The notes under the pieces: model-generated
The model's input: only the letters and a program-made list of their open reading frames with translations
Database searches by the model: none
Told to the model about the DNA's origin: nothing
Program-made: the position numbers and the translations under genes
Assembly (NCBI RefSeq): GCF_965208555.1
Contig: NZ_OZ242342.1
Span: forward strand, 558,001 to 622,000
Source of the DNA: Poriferisodalis sp965208555
GTDB lineage: Bacteria > Actinomycetota > Acidimicrobiia > Acidimicrobiales > Poriferisodalaceae
DNA: 64,000 bases
Reading direction: 5' to 3'
Shown here: positions 8,142-16,291 of the stretch, in pieces
Position numbering within the stretch: the stretch's first letter is position 1
How the letters are laid out: each line of letters opens with the position of its first letter

Positions 8142-8996
8142 ATGACCAGACTGCGAACCAAGCGTCACTCGAAAGCCGCCTGGCTGGGGGCCATGGCACT
8201 GATATTGGGCATCGGCGCTCTCACGCCCACATTGCCGGCAGGCGCACACGAACCGGACGCCTATCTCGAAGGCGCCTCGCGTTGGTTCGATTCGGACTGC
8301 TCCGGCCAAGTGCCCATCGTGGTGGCGTCTGATGCAGCGGCGCAGTCAGATATCTACAGCGCCGTGACGCTCGCCGGAGTCATCGGATCCGATTGCGTCG
8401 TGCTCGTCGGGCCCAGAGATGCAGCAATACCCGCTGCCCAGCTGAGGCGCTTCCGCCAGACGACCGAGCCGGGCTATGTCGTGGGCGGCAAGCATGCGGT
8501 AGGCAGCGACAAGACCCGCTCCTTGGATGGCCGCTCGATGACGCGCCTTGCCGGTGGCACACGTTGGGAGACCGCACTGCAGGTCGGAGAGCACGCAAAG
8601 CTCACGACTATCGACCGCAACCGCAGTCCTGAGGAGTTGCTCCTGTCGGGAATTGGACCGACACGAGGCTTGGACGTCGTCCTCACGCCGGGCACCTGGG
8701 AGATCAGCCTTACTCTGCGAGACGCCGCAGGGGACCCCGTGCCCAACAGCTGGCGCGATGCAGAGGTGTCGCTGTTTCAGGGCATTGATGACCGGTGCAT
8801 GTTCTTCGAAGACAGCTTCAATTCGACGCGGCCGGACTGGGCTCACGCAGCAAACAACTCCGCCCTAAGTGACACGTTCCGTGTCAACCCGGCGCATGAC
8901 CCGTCCAGCGGCTGCGAAGCCGGCCCGACATCGGTCGACATCGGCCGCGTAGGCGGCGAGTGGAAGTGGCAGATGGAATTCCGCCGCGTGCGGTAA
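8142..8996 (+). CDS. Secreted protein with CWB2-type cell wall-binding repeats
   Basis: This 284-residue protein starts with a signal peptide (basic n-region, hydrophobic core to about residue 26, ALTPTLPAGA near the cut). Residues 45-150 match the cell wall-binding repeat 2 pattern. They contain a VPIVVASDAAAQSD strand-turn, a CVVLVGPRDAAIP strand, YVVGG, and an RLAGGTRWETALQVG segment like the RxxGxxRxxTA signature. The C-terminal 110 residues are unassigned, with Cys that may pair. CWB2 domains bind anionic wall polymers in Gram-positive bacteria. Its place beside the Tad locus suggests a wall-attached accessory to the pilus, but this is inference. Confidence 0.7.
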   Translation: MTRLRTKRHSKAAWLGAMALILGIGALTPTLPAGAHEPDAYLEGASRWFDSDCSGQVPIVVASDAAAQSDIYSAVTLAGVIGSDCVVLVGPRDAAIPAAQLRRFRQTTEPGYVVGGKHAVGSDKTRSLDGRSMTRLAGGTRWETALQVGEHAKLTTIDRNRSPEELLLSGIGPTRGLDVVLTPGTWEISLTLRDAAGDPVPNSWRDAEVSLFQGIDDRCMFFEDSFNSTRPDWAHAANNSALSDTFRVNPAHDPSSGCEAGPTSVDIGRVGGEWKWQMEFRRVR

Positions 8997-8999
8997 GGC

Positions 9000-9206
9000 A
9001 TGGCTAGCGTGCCGCGGGTGATCAGTGCTGCGGAGCTGTCGTCGATCGAGACGGCAGTGGGCGAACTGGGCAACCGGGTGTCACAAGCTGCCGATGAGCT
9101 GATGGGAACGCCGCACGAGGATGTCGGTGTGGAGCTCTACGAGGTGGAGCGCTCGCTGCGCATGGCACGCCGCCGATTGGCGCAGGCCACAGACGCGCTG
9201 CGCTGA
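9000..9206 (+). CDS. Small helical hypothetical protein
   Basis: This is a 68-residue product starting 4 bases after the CWB2 gene stop. It is almost entirely helical by composition, with heptad-like spacing in IETAVGELGNRVSQAADEL and VERSLRMARRRLAQATDAL, so a small coiled coil or helical hairpin is likely. No known family is recognised. The tight spacing suggests co-transcription with the CWB2 gene. It is convergent with the CitE-like gene. Confidence 0.55.
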   Translation: MASVPRVISAAELSSIETAVGELGNRVSQAADELMGTPHEDVGVELYEVERSLRMARRRLAQATDALR

Positions 9207-9248
9207 CGGAGCGCGGCGCCGTCGGGCATTTCGCCGCAGCGCCAGTGT

Positions 9249-10166
9249 TCAGGAACGCGCAGCAATCGCCTCGGCGGTCGCCACGATCTTGCGGGCGCGG
9301 GTCAGGTGCGGCACATCCACCATCTGGCCTTTGTGGGCAAACGCCATCAGGCCCGCCGCTTCAGCCTCGGCGAATGCCTCGAGCAGCTCCCGCGCATCGG
9401 CCATCTCGGCGTCGCTCGGCGTGAACGCGGCGTTGACGATGTCGATCTGGGCGGGGTGGATGGTGATCTTGCCGGTGAAGCCCATGGCGGCTGATGTGGC
9501 GCACTCGGCGGCCAGTCCGTCATCGTCGCGGAAGTCCACGAACACCGTGTCGAGCGGCTGCTTGCCCCACGCCGTGGCGCCCACCAGGCACATCACCCGG
9601 GCGTACTCGAACACCGGCAGGTACGCCCCTGTCGCATCCCGGTTGGCCTTCGAGCCCATGGCCGCGGAGAGATCCTCGGCACCCCAGCTCAGCGCATCCA
9701 CCCGGTCGTGACGGGCGAGCTCGCCGATGTTCAGCAGTCCCTGGGGCGTCTCGGTGCCCAGCACCAGCAGCACCACACCGCCGGACGGATGGCCGTGCTC
9801 GGCCTCCCAGCGGGCGATCATGCTGTCAAGCTGGGCCACCTCGGCCGCGTTGTTCACCTTCGGCACCAAGTAGGCATCGGGCGGCGAGACCATCGTCTCA
9901 GCGATGTCAGCAGCGCACCACGGGCTGTCGAGCGGGTTGATGCGCACCACCCGCTCCTTGGCACCGAAGTCGACATCGGCCAGCCAGCCCGCAACGGTTG
10001 TGCGGGCGCTGTCCTTGTTGTCAGGCGTCACCGCATCCTCAAGGTCGAGCACCAAGCTGTCAGCGTCGGTGGCGATCGATTTCTCCAGCATGCGTTCGTT
10101 CGCACCGGGCACGAAGTGCGACGACCTCCGCACGGTCCCGGTGCCGATGCTCGCGGATTCAGTCAT
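9249..10166 (-). CDS. HpcH/HpaI aldolase-citrate lyase family protein (CitE-like CoA ester lyase)
   Basis: This 305-residue TIM-barrel lyase belongs to the CitE / malyl-CoA lyase group. Visible family features are SSHFVPGANERML near the start, LDLEDAV at about 40-46 (acidic metal site), RINPLDSPW (substrate Arg), a VLLVLGTETPQGLLNI strand with the conserved Glu, and GFTGKITIHPAQI. These enzymes cleave or form C-C bonds in CoA esters such as malyl-CoA or citramalyl-CoA with magnesium. The exact substrate cannot be read from sequence. A strong AGGAGG lies 9 bases before the ATG. It is the last gene of a minus-strand run below nth. Confidence 0.85.
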   Translation of the reverse strand: MTESASIGTGTVRRSSHFVPGANERMLEKSIATDADSLVLDLEDAVTPDNKDSARTTVAGWLADVDFGAKERVVRINPLDSPWCAADIAETMVSPPDAYLVPKVNNAAEVAQLDSMIARWEAEHGHPSGGVVLLVLGTETPQGLLNIGELARHDRVDALSWGAEDLSAAMGSKANRDATGAYLPVFEYARVMCLVGATAWGKQPLDTVFVDFRDDDGLAAECATSAAMGFTGKITIHPAQIDIVNAAFTPSDAEMADARELLEAFAEAEAAGLMAFAHKGQMVDVPHLTRARKIVATAEAIAARS

Positions 10167-10219
10167 TCGATCAGTCCTCCTGGGTCGCAGGCTCGCTTCG
10201 CGGCCGCTGCCGTGCTCGG

Positions 10220-10861
10220 TCAGGCCGCAAACGCGCTCGGGCAGAAGTCGTTGAGCACACAGTCGTCGCAGGCCGGCTTGCGAGACGAGCAGACGCGTCT
10301 GCCGTGCAGGATCAGCCGCAGGCTGAAGTCGCCCCGCTCGTACTGCGGGATCATCGGATTCAGCGCCAGCTCCACCTTGACCGGATCTTCCTCGTCGGTG
10401 ATGCCGAGACGTCGCACCAAGCGGCCGACGTGGGTGTCGACGGGCAGACCGGGCAGGTCGAACGCGACCGAACGAATGACATTGGCGGTCTTGCGGCCGA
10501 CGCCCGGCAGCTTCACCAGGTCCTTCAGAGCGGTCGGCACCTCGCCGCCATGGTCGGCCAGCAGCCGGCGGGCCATTCCCTGCAGGTTGCGCGCCTTGCT
10601 GCGGAAGAAGCCGGTGGGATGCACCAGCTCCTCGAGGTCGCCGAGATCGGCCGATGCCAGCGCCTCGGCGTCGGGGTACTTCGCGAACACCCCCGGGACG
10701 GTGGCATTGACGCGGGCGTCAGTGCACTGCGCTGACAGGATCGTCGCCACCAGCAACTCGAACGGGTTGCGGTGCTCCAGCTCGCAGACCGCTTCGTACT
10801 CGTCCTTGAGACGTTCGTGGGTGCGCTGGGCGCGTCCCTTGGGCGATCGGGGCCTGGCCAT
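10220..10861 (-). CDS. nth: Endonuclease III (DNA glycosylase/AP lyase)
   Basis: This base-excision repair enzyme removes oxidised pyrimidines and nicks AP sites. The 213-residue protein has the helix-hairpin-helix LPGVGRKTA with the catalytic Lys, the catalytic Asp in VDTHVGRL, and a complete C-x6-C-x2-C-x5-C iron-sulfur cluster near the C terminus. Length matches the family. It lies 9 bases after rlmN on the same strand and is probably co-transcribed with it and mshD. Confidence 0.96.
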   Translation of the reverse strand: MARPRSPKGRAQRTHERLKDEYEAVCELEHRNPFELLVATILSAQCTDARVNATVPGVFAKYPDAEALASADLGDLEELVHPTGFFRSKARNLQGMARRLLADHGGEVPTALKDLVKLPGVGRKTANVIRSVAFDLPGLPVDTHVGRLVRRLGITDEEDPVKVELALNPMIPQYERGDFSLRLILHGRRVCSSRKPACDDCVLNDFCPSAFAA

Positions 10862-10870
10862 GGCGAGTGT

Positions 10871-11968
10871 CTAGCGCTCCGCGCGAGCGCGTGCGCTGCG
10901 AGGAGCGCGGCCGCCTTGGCGAATCGAAACCAGCTTGTCGGCACGCAGTTGGCCGCATGCGGCGTCGATGGACGTGCCACGGTTCTGGCGCACGGTGGCG
11001 TTCACCCCGTGGGACGACAGCTCGGCGGCGAAGTGCTCGATGCGCTGCGCCGGCGAGGGATCGAGGCCGTAGCCCGGCGTCGGATTCAGCGGGATGAGGT
11101 TGACATGGGCGGCCAGCGGCCGTGCATAGGCAGCCAGCTCGGCCGCATCGCGGTCGCTGTCGTTGACGCCGTCGATCATCGCCCACTCGAAGCTGATGCG
11201 CCGTCGCTTGGCACGGCGGTACTCCGTCAGCGAGCGTGCCAAGTCCCGCAGCGGGTACGTGCGGTTGATGGGCGCGATGCGGTCGCGCAGGCGGTCGTTG
11301 GCCGCATGCAACGACACCGCCAGGTTGACCGGCAGCGCAGCGGCGGCGAGGCGCCCGATGCCCGGAATCACGCCGACGGTGGACACCGTGATGTGCCGGG
11401 CCCCGATGCCCATGTCGTCGTGAAATCGCTCGACCGCTGCCCACACCGGGTCATAGTTGGCGAGCGGCTCGCCCATGCCCATGAACACGATGTTGATAGC
11501 TCTGCCAGGGGCGGCACTGCCTGATCCGGCGTGTTGCAGCGTTCCCAGCACTTGCTCGACGATCTCGCCGACGCTCAGGTTCCGGTCGAACCCCACCTGC
11601 CCGGTTGCGCAGAAGCTGCACCCCATCGCGCAACCGGCCTGGCTGCTGATGCACAGCGTCGTCCGGTTCCGGTAGCGCATCAGCACCGACTCCACCAGGT
11701 GACCGTCGCGCAGCGACCACAGGTGCTTCGTGGTGGCACCGCGATCGGCCGACTGCGTGCGGACGAGCGCCAGTGCCGGCGGCAGCAGCTCGCCGATGGC
11801 GTGGCGCAGGCTCTTGGGAACATTGGTGATCTCAGCCAGCGGGCGGCGCTGGCGGTACAGGCCGTCCCACACCTGGTCCAGCCGGTATGCGGGCTCGCCG
11901 TCGAGCAGCTCGCCGAGCTCGGTGCGGCTCAGGTCGCCGAGCGACGGATCGGCGCCGGGCGCGGTCAC
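10871..11968 (-). CDS. rlmN: Dual-specificity 23S rRNA/tRNA adenine C2-methyltransferase RlmN
   Basis: This radical SAM enzyme methylates A2503 of 23S rRNA and A37 of some tRNAs. The 365-residue protein carries the CxxxCxxC cluster at C113, C117 and C120, a GEP segment (MGMGEPLANYD) and the C-terminal AACGQL, whose Cys forms the methyl-carrying intermediate. The start is GTG at 11968. It follows the mshD-like gene after 14 bases. All catalytic elements are present. Confidence 0.96.
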   Translation of the reverse strand: MTAPGADPSLGDLSRTELGELLDGEPAYRLDQVWDGLYRQRRPLAEITNVPKSLRHAIGELLPPALALVRTQSADRGATTKHLWSLRDGHLVESVLMRYRNRTTLCISSQAGCAMGCSFCATGQVGFDRNLSVGEIVEQVLGTLQHAGSGSAAPGRAINIVFMGMGEPLANYDPVWAAVERFHDDMGIGARHITVSTVGVIPGIGRLAAAALPVNLAVSLHAANDRLRDRIAPINRTYPLRDLARSLTEYRRAKRRRISFEWAMIDGVNDSDRDAAELAAYARPLAAHVNLIPLNPTPGYGLDPSPAQRIEHFAAELSSHGVNATVRQNRGTSIDAACGQLRADKLVSIRQGGRAPRSARARAER

Positions 11969-11982
11969 GGCGGCTCAGCTCT

Positions 11983-12759
11983 CTAGGAGCTCGGCGGGGC
12001 GGTGCCGGTGAACAGTCGCCGCACGACGGCCACCTCGAGGCCGAGGTCGAGGTACAGCGTGACCGCCGGCGTGTTGTCGGCGTCGACGTAGAGCATCGCC
12101 CTCGTCAGGCCGGCAGCGGCGAGATGCTCGTAGCCGGCCAGCGTGAGGGCCCGGCCCAGTCCGCGGCCGTGGTAGGTGGGGTCCACCGCGATGACGTACA
12201 CCTCTCCGACCGGCGGGTCCTCATCGGCGTGCACCTTCGTCCAGCAGTAGGCGGCGATGTGGCCGTCGATGTCGTAGACGCGAAAGCCGTCGGCGTCGAA
12301 CCACGGCTCGGCTTGGCGCTCGGCGACCTGATCGAGCGTCCACCCGCCCTGCTCGCGGTGCCACGAGAACGCACGGTTGTTGACCTCCACCCACGCCGGT
12401 TCGTCCTGGCCGACCACGAACGAGCGCGTCTCGATGCCGCTGGGCTGATCCATGGGCAGCGATCGCTCCATGCGGTACAGGTCGCGCTCGAACGTCAGGC
12501 CGAGCTCGGCCATTCCCCGCCCGAGCTCGGTCTCGTTCGGTGCCCGATCGCCGCCTTCCCGGTCCTGCTCGCCATGGTCGGGATGATCGATCCAGACCGA
12601 CACCGGCCCCGAGAGATCGTCGAGCTGGCGGCGCAAGGCGGCAGCGAGCGATCCGGGCGGCCAGTGTGCGGCATTGGCCTCCACCACGGCACCGTGCGGG
12701 TCGGCGCCGATCGAGATGACGGGATCGGCACCGGCTCGAGCACTCGCTGCGTCACTCAC
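11983..12759 (-). CDS. mshD: Mycothiol synthase-like GNAT acetyltransferase
   Basis: MshD acetylates Cys-GlcN-Ins in the last step of mycothiol synthesis. The C-terminal domain closely resembles the family: WVEVNNRAFSWHREQGGWT, EPWFDADGFRVYD, WTKVH, GEVYVIAVDP, GRGLGRALTLAGYEHL (acetyl-CoA loop) and MLYVDADN. Canonical MshD has two GNAT domains in about 300 residues. Here the N-terminal domain is short, for 258 residues in total from a GTG at 12759. That start is chosen because a divergent gene begins at 12811 and the longer frame is composition noise. Mycothiol is the low-molecular-weight thiol of actinobacteria, so this supports the phylum assignment. Confidence 0.8.
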   Translation of the reverse strand: MSDAASARAGADPVISIGADPHGAVVEANAAHWPPGSLAAALRRQLDDLSGPVSVWIDHPDHGEQDREGGDRAPNETELGRGMAELGLTFERDLYRMERSLPMDQPSGIETRSFVVGQDEPAWVEVNNRAFSWHREQGGWTLDQVAERQAEPWFDADGFRVYDIDGHIAAYCWTKVHADEDPPVGEVYVIAVDPTYHGRGLGRALTLAGYEHLAAAGLTRAMLYVDADNTPAVTLYLDLGLEVAVVRRLFTGTAPPSS

Positions 12760-12810
12760 CGCGGCGAGGCTAACGCTGAGCAGGTGTGCGGTGAGTGCCA
12801 CACTTGCGCT

Positions 12811-13257
12811 GTGAACCAGATCAAGTGGCTCAATCGCAGCCAGCCTCAGACGCTCTACAGCGCTGTGCTGCTGAGCTACTTCTCGGCGGCGCTGCTGCTG
12901 CTGTTCGGCTACGGCATCGACGCAGAACTGGCCTATGACGTAGTCGAAGGCATCGGCGCCCTGTTCGTCGACGACCGCTCTGCGCAAGACCTGAGCAACA
13001 CCATCGTGCCGGTGGCGGTCACCGTGCTGCTCGGCGGCGCGTACGTGGCGGGGGGTGCTGGCACGGCGAATGAGCGCAGGTGGGGCCATTGGCTGTGCTC
13101 TGCTGCAGCGATCTACGCTGCCTTGGCGACCATGTGGTGGGGCGTCGACAGAGGCTTCGGGCTGAACATCATCCTGCGTCTGCTGTTCGACGCGCTGTTG
13201 CTGGTGCTGCTGTTTCACCCGATCAGCCGCAGCTATCGACGCGTCTGGTTCACGTGA
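12811..13257 (+). CDS. Small four-helix membrane protein
   Basis: This 148-residue protein has a GTG start and four predicted membrane helices (about 18-35, 65-85, 96-112 and 120-138). The pattern TLYSAVLLSYFSAALLLLFGYG and the C-terminal LLFDALLLVLLFHP are clearly hydrophobic. I do not recognise a family. It is divergent from mshD with a 51-base gap, and its stop overlaps the GTG start of the following methyltransferase gene (GTGA), so the two are probably translated together. A link to menaquinone or membrane redox chemistry is possible from that pairing but not shown. Confidence 0.65.
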   Translation: MNQIKWLNRSQPQTLYSAVLLSYFSAALLLLFGYGIDAELAYDVVEGIGALFVDDRSAQDLSNTIVPVAVTVLLGGAYVAGGAGTANERRWGHWLCSAAAIYAALATMWWGVDRGFGLNIILRLLFDALLLVLLFHPISRSYRRVWFT

Positions 13258-13961
13258 GATCTCGCCGGCGGCCCACCTCCGAGCTGCCCCGACAGCATGA
13301 GAAGGCCGCGGCCGTCGAAGAGATGTTCGACGAGATCGCAGGTCGCTACGACCTGCTGAACCGGCTGCTGACGTTCCGACTCGATACGCGCTGGCGCCGC
13401 CAGGCCGTCCGCGCTCTGGGCTTGCAGCCTGGCGAGACGGTCATCGACGTGGCCTGCGGCACCGGCGACCTGTGCAACGAGCTCGAAGCGGCAGGTCTGC
13501 GCGCCGTGGGCATGGATTTCTCCGCGGGCATGCTGGCTGCCGCCACCACGCACGCCCCCCTGGCGCGCTCGGATGCGCTCTGCCTCGGGGTGCGCGACGC
13601 CTCGCTCGACGGCGCGACGTGCGGTTTCGCCTTGCGGAACTTCGCCAGCCTCGAGCCGTTCTTCGCCGAACTCGCCAGAGTGCTGCGGCCCGGCGCGCGT
13701 ATCGCGCTGCTCGAGGTCGCCGAGCCGGCCAATCCGCTGCTGCGCGCCGGCCACAAGCTGTACTTCGGCAAGGTGGTGCCGGCGGTCGGCAGCCTGCTCT
13801 CGAGCCGGTCTGCCTACCGGTACCTGCCCGAGTCCGTGTCCTACCTGCCCGAAGTGCCGGTGCTGCTGGCCCAGCTCGCCGCGGCGGGTTTCGGCGACGT
13901 GGACCGGGCAGCGCTGAGCGGCGGCATCGCCCAGCTCATCACGGCGACCCGATCCGGCTGA
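13254..13961 (+). CDS. menG: Demethylmenaquinone methyltransferase (UbiE/MenG)
   Basis: This SAM-dependent methyltransferase performs the last step of menaquinone synthesis. The 235-residue protein shows the UbiE signatures: MFDEIAGRYDLLNRLLTF near the N terminus, motif I DVACGTGDL (about 67-75), GMDFSAGML, NFASLEPFFAELARVLRPG and a C-terminal YRYLPESVSYLP. The start is the GTG that overlaps the preceding stop by 4 bases. menA lies about 600 bases downstream on the other strand, so the menaquinone genes are neighbours but not in one operon. Confidence 0.92.
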   Translation: MRSRRRPTSELPRQHEKAAAVEEMFDEIAGRYDLLNRLLTFRLDTRWRRQAVRALGLQPGETVIDVACGTGDLCNELEAAGLRAVGMDFSAGMLAAATTHAPLARSDALCLGVRDASLDGATCGFALRNFASLEPFFAELARVLRPGARIALLEVAEPANPLLRAGHKLYFGKVVPAVGSLLSSRSAYRYLPESVSYLPEVPVLLAQLAAAGFGDVDRAALSGGIAQLITATRSG

Positions 13962-13984
13962 ACCGTCGCGTTCAGCGACTCCGC

Positions 13985-14488
13985 CTAGGCGGCGGAGACC
14001 GTCTTGGCCAGATCGGTGACGACCTCGGCCGTGGGCAGCTCGGCCAGCGAGGCAGGCGGGCAGAGGATCTTGCAGTCGCGGGAGCCGCCGCCCACGATGA
14101 CCTCGTCGCAGTCCATCACGCGGCCGTCGATCCAGATGGGGATGTCCGCGGGCAGCCCGAAGGGCGTGACGCCGCCGATCATCATGCCGGTGCGCGCCAC
14201 GGTCTCGTCGGCATCGGCGAACGACGCCTTGCGGGTGCCGAGCCGTCGCCGCACGACGCCGTTCACGTCGAGCCGCGTCGACGCCAGCACGACGCAGCAC
14301 GCCATGGGCCGCTCGGCCGACTTGCCCACGACACAGATGGCGTTGGCCGACGCATCCATCGAATAGCCGTAGCGCTCGCAGAACTGCGCCGTGTCGGCGA
14401 AGTCGGGATCGCACTCCACCACCTCGTATGCCACACCCAGCGCAGCGAGATGGTCCAGGACGGCGTCAGAACTTGCTTCCGTGCTCAC
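13985..14488 (-). CDS. YbaK/EbsC-type aminoacyl-tRNA deacylase
   Basis: This 167-residue protein is of the YbaK/ProX editing family, which hydrolyses mischarged Cys- or Ala-tRNAPro. It has the family layout: an N-terminal helix with LDHLAALGVAYEVVECD, a central SANAICVVGKSAERPMACCVVLA strand region with the conserved Lys, LGTRKASFAD, and a GGVTPFGLP loop. It follows menA on the minus strand after 55 bases. The exact tRNA specificity is not readable. Confidence 0.85.
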   Translation of the reverse strand: MSTEASSDAVLDHLAALGVAYEVVECDPDFADTAQFCERYGYSMDASANAICVVGKSAERPMACCVVLASTRLDVNGVVRRRLGTRKASFADADETVARTGMMIGGVTPFGLPADIPIWIDGRVMDCDEVIVGGGSRDCKILCPPASLAELPTAEVVTDLAKTVSAA

Positions 14489-14543
14489 CGGGACATCTTG
14501 GCGGATGGCGTCCGTCCGGCGGCGGGATGCAGCACGGCGGGTG

Positions 14544-15422
14544 TCACCCTCCCAGTGCCAGGCCGACGGTCAGCAACACTCCGGTGACGATCTGCAGGCG
14601 ACCGGTCGCGACCAGCACCGCCACCAGTGCCGGGCCGGTGTCGCCGCGCAGCACCGCACGGACGGGGCTGATCGCCACCACCGCAGCGGCGACGCCGAGA
14701 ATCGCCCAGGGCCGCAGCACCGTGAGATACAGCGGCGAGAACACCATCAAGAACACCACCACGACATACATCGCCCGAGTCGCCCGATCCCCCACCCGCA
14801 CGGCCAGCGTGCGCTTGCCCGCCTGCTCGTCGGTGGGCAGGTCGCGCAGGTTGTTCGAGATGAGCAGGGCCACCGACCCCAGCCCCACCGGAACGGAGGC
14901 TGCGATGCCCAGCGCCGTCAAGTGGGCGTCCTGGACGAAGGCCGAGCCCGCGGTGGCCACCAGTCCGAAGAAGACGAAGACGAACAGCTCGCCGAGACCC
15001 CGGTAGCCGTACGGACGGCGGCCCCCGGTGTAGTACCAGGCCGCGAGCATCGATGCGCCGCCAGCGGCAACCAGCCACCACGACACCGCCGCTGCCACCA
15101 CGATGCCGAACGCCGCAGCGACGCCGAAGGCCGCGAATGCCGCGTTTCGCACGGCAGCCGGAGTCGCCGCTCCGGAGGCCACCAGGCGCTGGGGACCCAC
15201 GCGGGCAACGTCGGTGCCGCGCACGCCGTCGCTGTAGTCGTTGGCGTAGTTGACAGCAATCTGAATGCACAGCGACACGATCAGCGCGAACGCCGCTCGC
15301 CACCACACGATGGCGCCGTCGGCCGCCGCATCCGACGCTGCGGTGCCCACAAACGGCGGCACCAGCGAAGCCGGCCAGGTGCGGGGCCGAGCGCCGGCCA
15401 GCCACGTGCGTGCGCCGGTCAT
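14544..15422 (-). CDS. menA: 1,4-dihydroxy-2-naphthoate polyprenyltransferase
   Basis: This membrane UbiA-family enzyme joins the isoprenoid chain to dihydroxynaphthoate in menaquinone synthesis. The 292-residue product has about eight to nine hydrophobic helices. It also has the first Asp-rich motif NYANDYSDGVRGTD (about 58-71) and the second one NNLRDLPTDEQAGKRTLAVR (about 180-200). The ATG at 15422 overlaps the stop of the upstream thioesterase gene (ATGA), and a longer frame through that gene is a shadow. Translational coupling with a thioesterase is interesting because the menaquinone route needs a dihydroxynaphthoyl-CoA thioesterase. Confidence 0.93.
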   Translation of the reverse strand: MTGARTWLAGARPRTWPASLVPPFVGTAASDAAADGAIVWWRAAFALIVSLCIQIAVNYANDYSDGVRGTDVARVGPQRLVASGAATPAAVRNAAFAAFGVAAAFGIVVAAAVSWWLVAAGGASMLAAWYYTGGRRPYGYRGLGELFVFVFFGLVATAGSAFVQDAHLTALGIAASVPVGLGSVALLISNNLRDLPTDEQAGKRTLAVRVGDRATRAMYVVVVFLMVFSPLYLTVLRPWAILGVAAAVVAISPVRAVLRGDTGPALVAVLVATGRLQIVTGVLLTVGLALGG

Positions 15423-16270
15423 TGCTGCGGCGAGCCCAGGGGGCCGGTGATACGGGTGATCGCGAATGATTGGGTGCCGGTTGCCAGCAGACCGCCGTCG
15501 GCGGCATAGATGCGGACGATGCCGTTGCCGATGGCGTTGTGCACGGCGTCCGACTCGATGTCCAAGAGCACCCATTCGCTCTCGGCTTCTCCGGAGATTC
15601 GCACCGTGTTGTCGAGGCTGGACCCCCTGAATCCGGCATCGAGGCTGACCCGCATCCCGCTTGGCAGCAGGTCGGCCAGTGCCGTCAGGCCCGGCCCGGT
15701 CGATGCGAGCGTGCCGTCGAGGCGCGCCCAGTACCGGACGTGACGCTCGCCCGGCTGCTGGCCGGCGAGCCGGATGTCTGCGTGGTCGGTGAACGAGCGG
15801 CCTTCGATCGACGTCGGGCCGCGAAGCTCGCATGACTCCGGCGGCGGCACGTCCGGGGCGGTCGTCCATGTCTGGTCGATGCCCAGCTGCCGGCCGCCGA
15901 GCGACACGAGCGCACGCAGAATGACCCGGCCGTCGGCAGCGTCGGTGATCTCAGCGGAGGCCTGGGTCATGCGGTTGCCGCTGGCGCCGATGTCGAGGGC
16001 GATGGCCGCACAGCCCCCGACCGGCAGCCGCGCCAGGTACTGGGCCGAGGCAGCGGCCATCGGCCGGCCCGTGACGCTCTCGAGGGCTGCCACGGCGGAC
16101 GCGAGCGCGCACCCGCCATGCAGCGTGCCGGTGGCGCCCGCCACGTCGTAGGTGACTGGCAGCAGCCAGCGCAGCTCTTCGGCTGTCGGCTGAAGACCGA
16201 AGAACTCGATCACCTCGCCGACGTGCGGATCCTGCGGCGCAGCGTCGCTGGTGGCAGCCTCGGCGCTCAC
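15419..16270 (-). CDS. Acyl-CoA thioesterase, double hot-dog family (paralogue A)
   Basis: This 283-residue protein is built of two hot-dog halves. The N-terminal half carries GTLHGGCALASAVAALESVTG and ASAQYLARLPVGGC. The C-terminal half carries RYWARLDG, LDNTVRISGEAESEWVLLDIESDAVHNAIGNGIVRIYA and LLATGTQSFA, the pattern of TesB/4HBT_3-like thioesterases. It overlaps menA by 4 bases and sits 21 bases from a close paralogue upstream. The substrate is unknown. Context leaves open a role as the dihydroxynaphthoyl-CoA thioesterase or a general acyl-CoA hydrolase. Confidence 0.8.
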   Translation of the reverse strand: MSAEAATSDAAPQDPHVGEVIEFFGLQPTAEELRWLLPVTYDVAGATGTLHGGCALASAVAALESVTGRPMAAASAQYLARLPVGGCAAIALDIGASGNRMTQASAEITDAADGRVILRALVSLGGRQLGIDQTWTTAPDVPPPESCELRGPTSIEGRSFTDHADIRLAGQQPGERHVRYWARLDGTLASTGPGLTALADLLPSGMRVSLDAGFRGSSLDNTVRISGEAESEWVLLDIESDAVHNAIGNGIVRIYAADGGLLATGTQSFAITRITGPLGSPQQ

Positions 16271-16291
16271 GCAGCCGAAAGCTAGTGCTGA

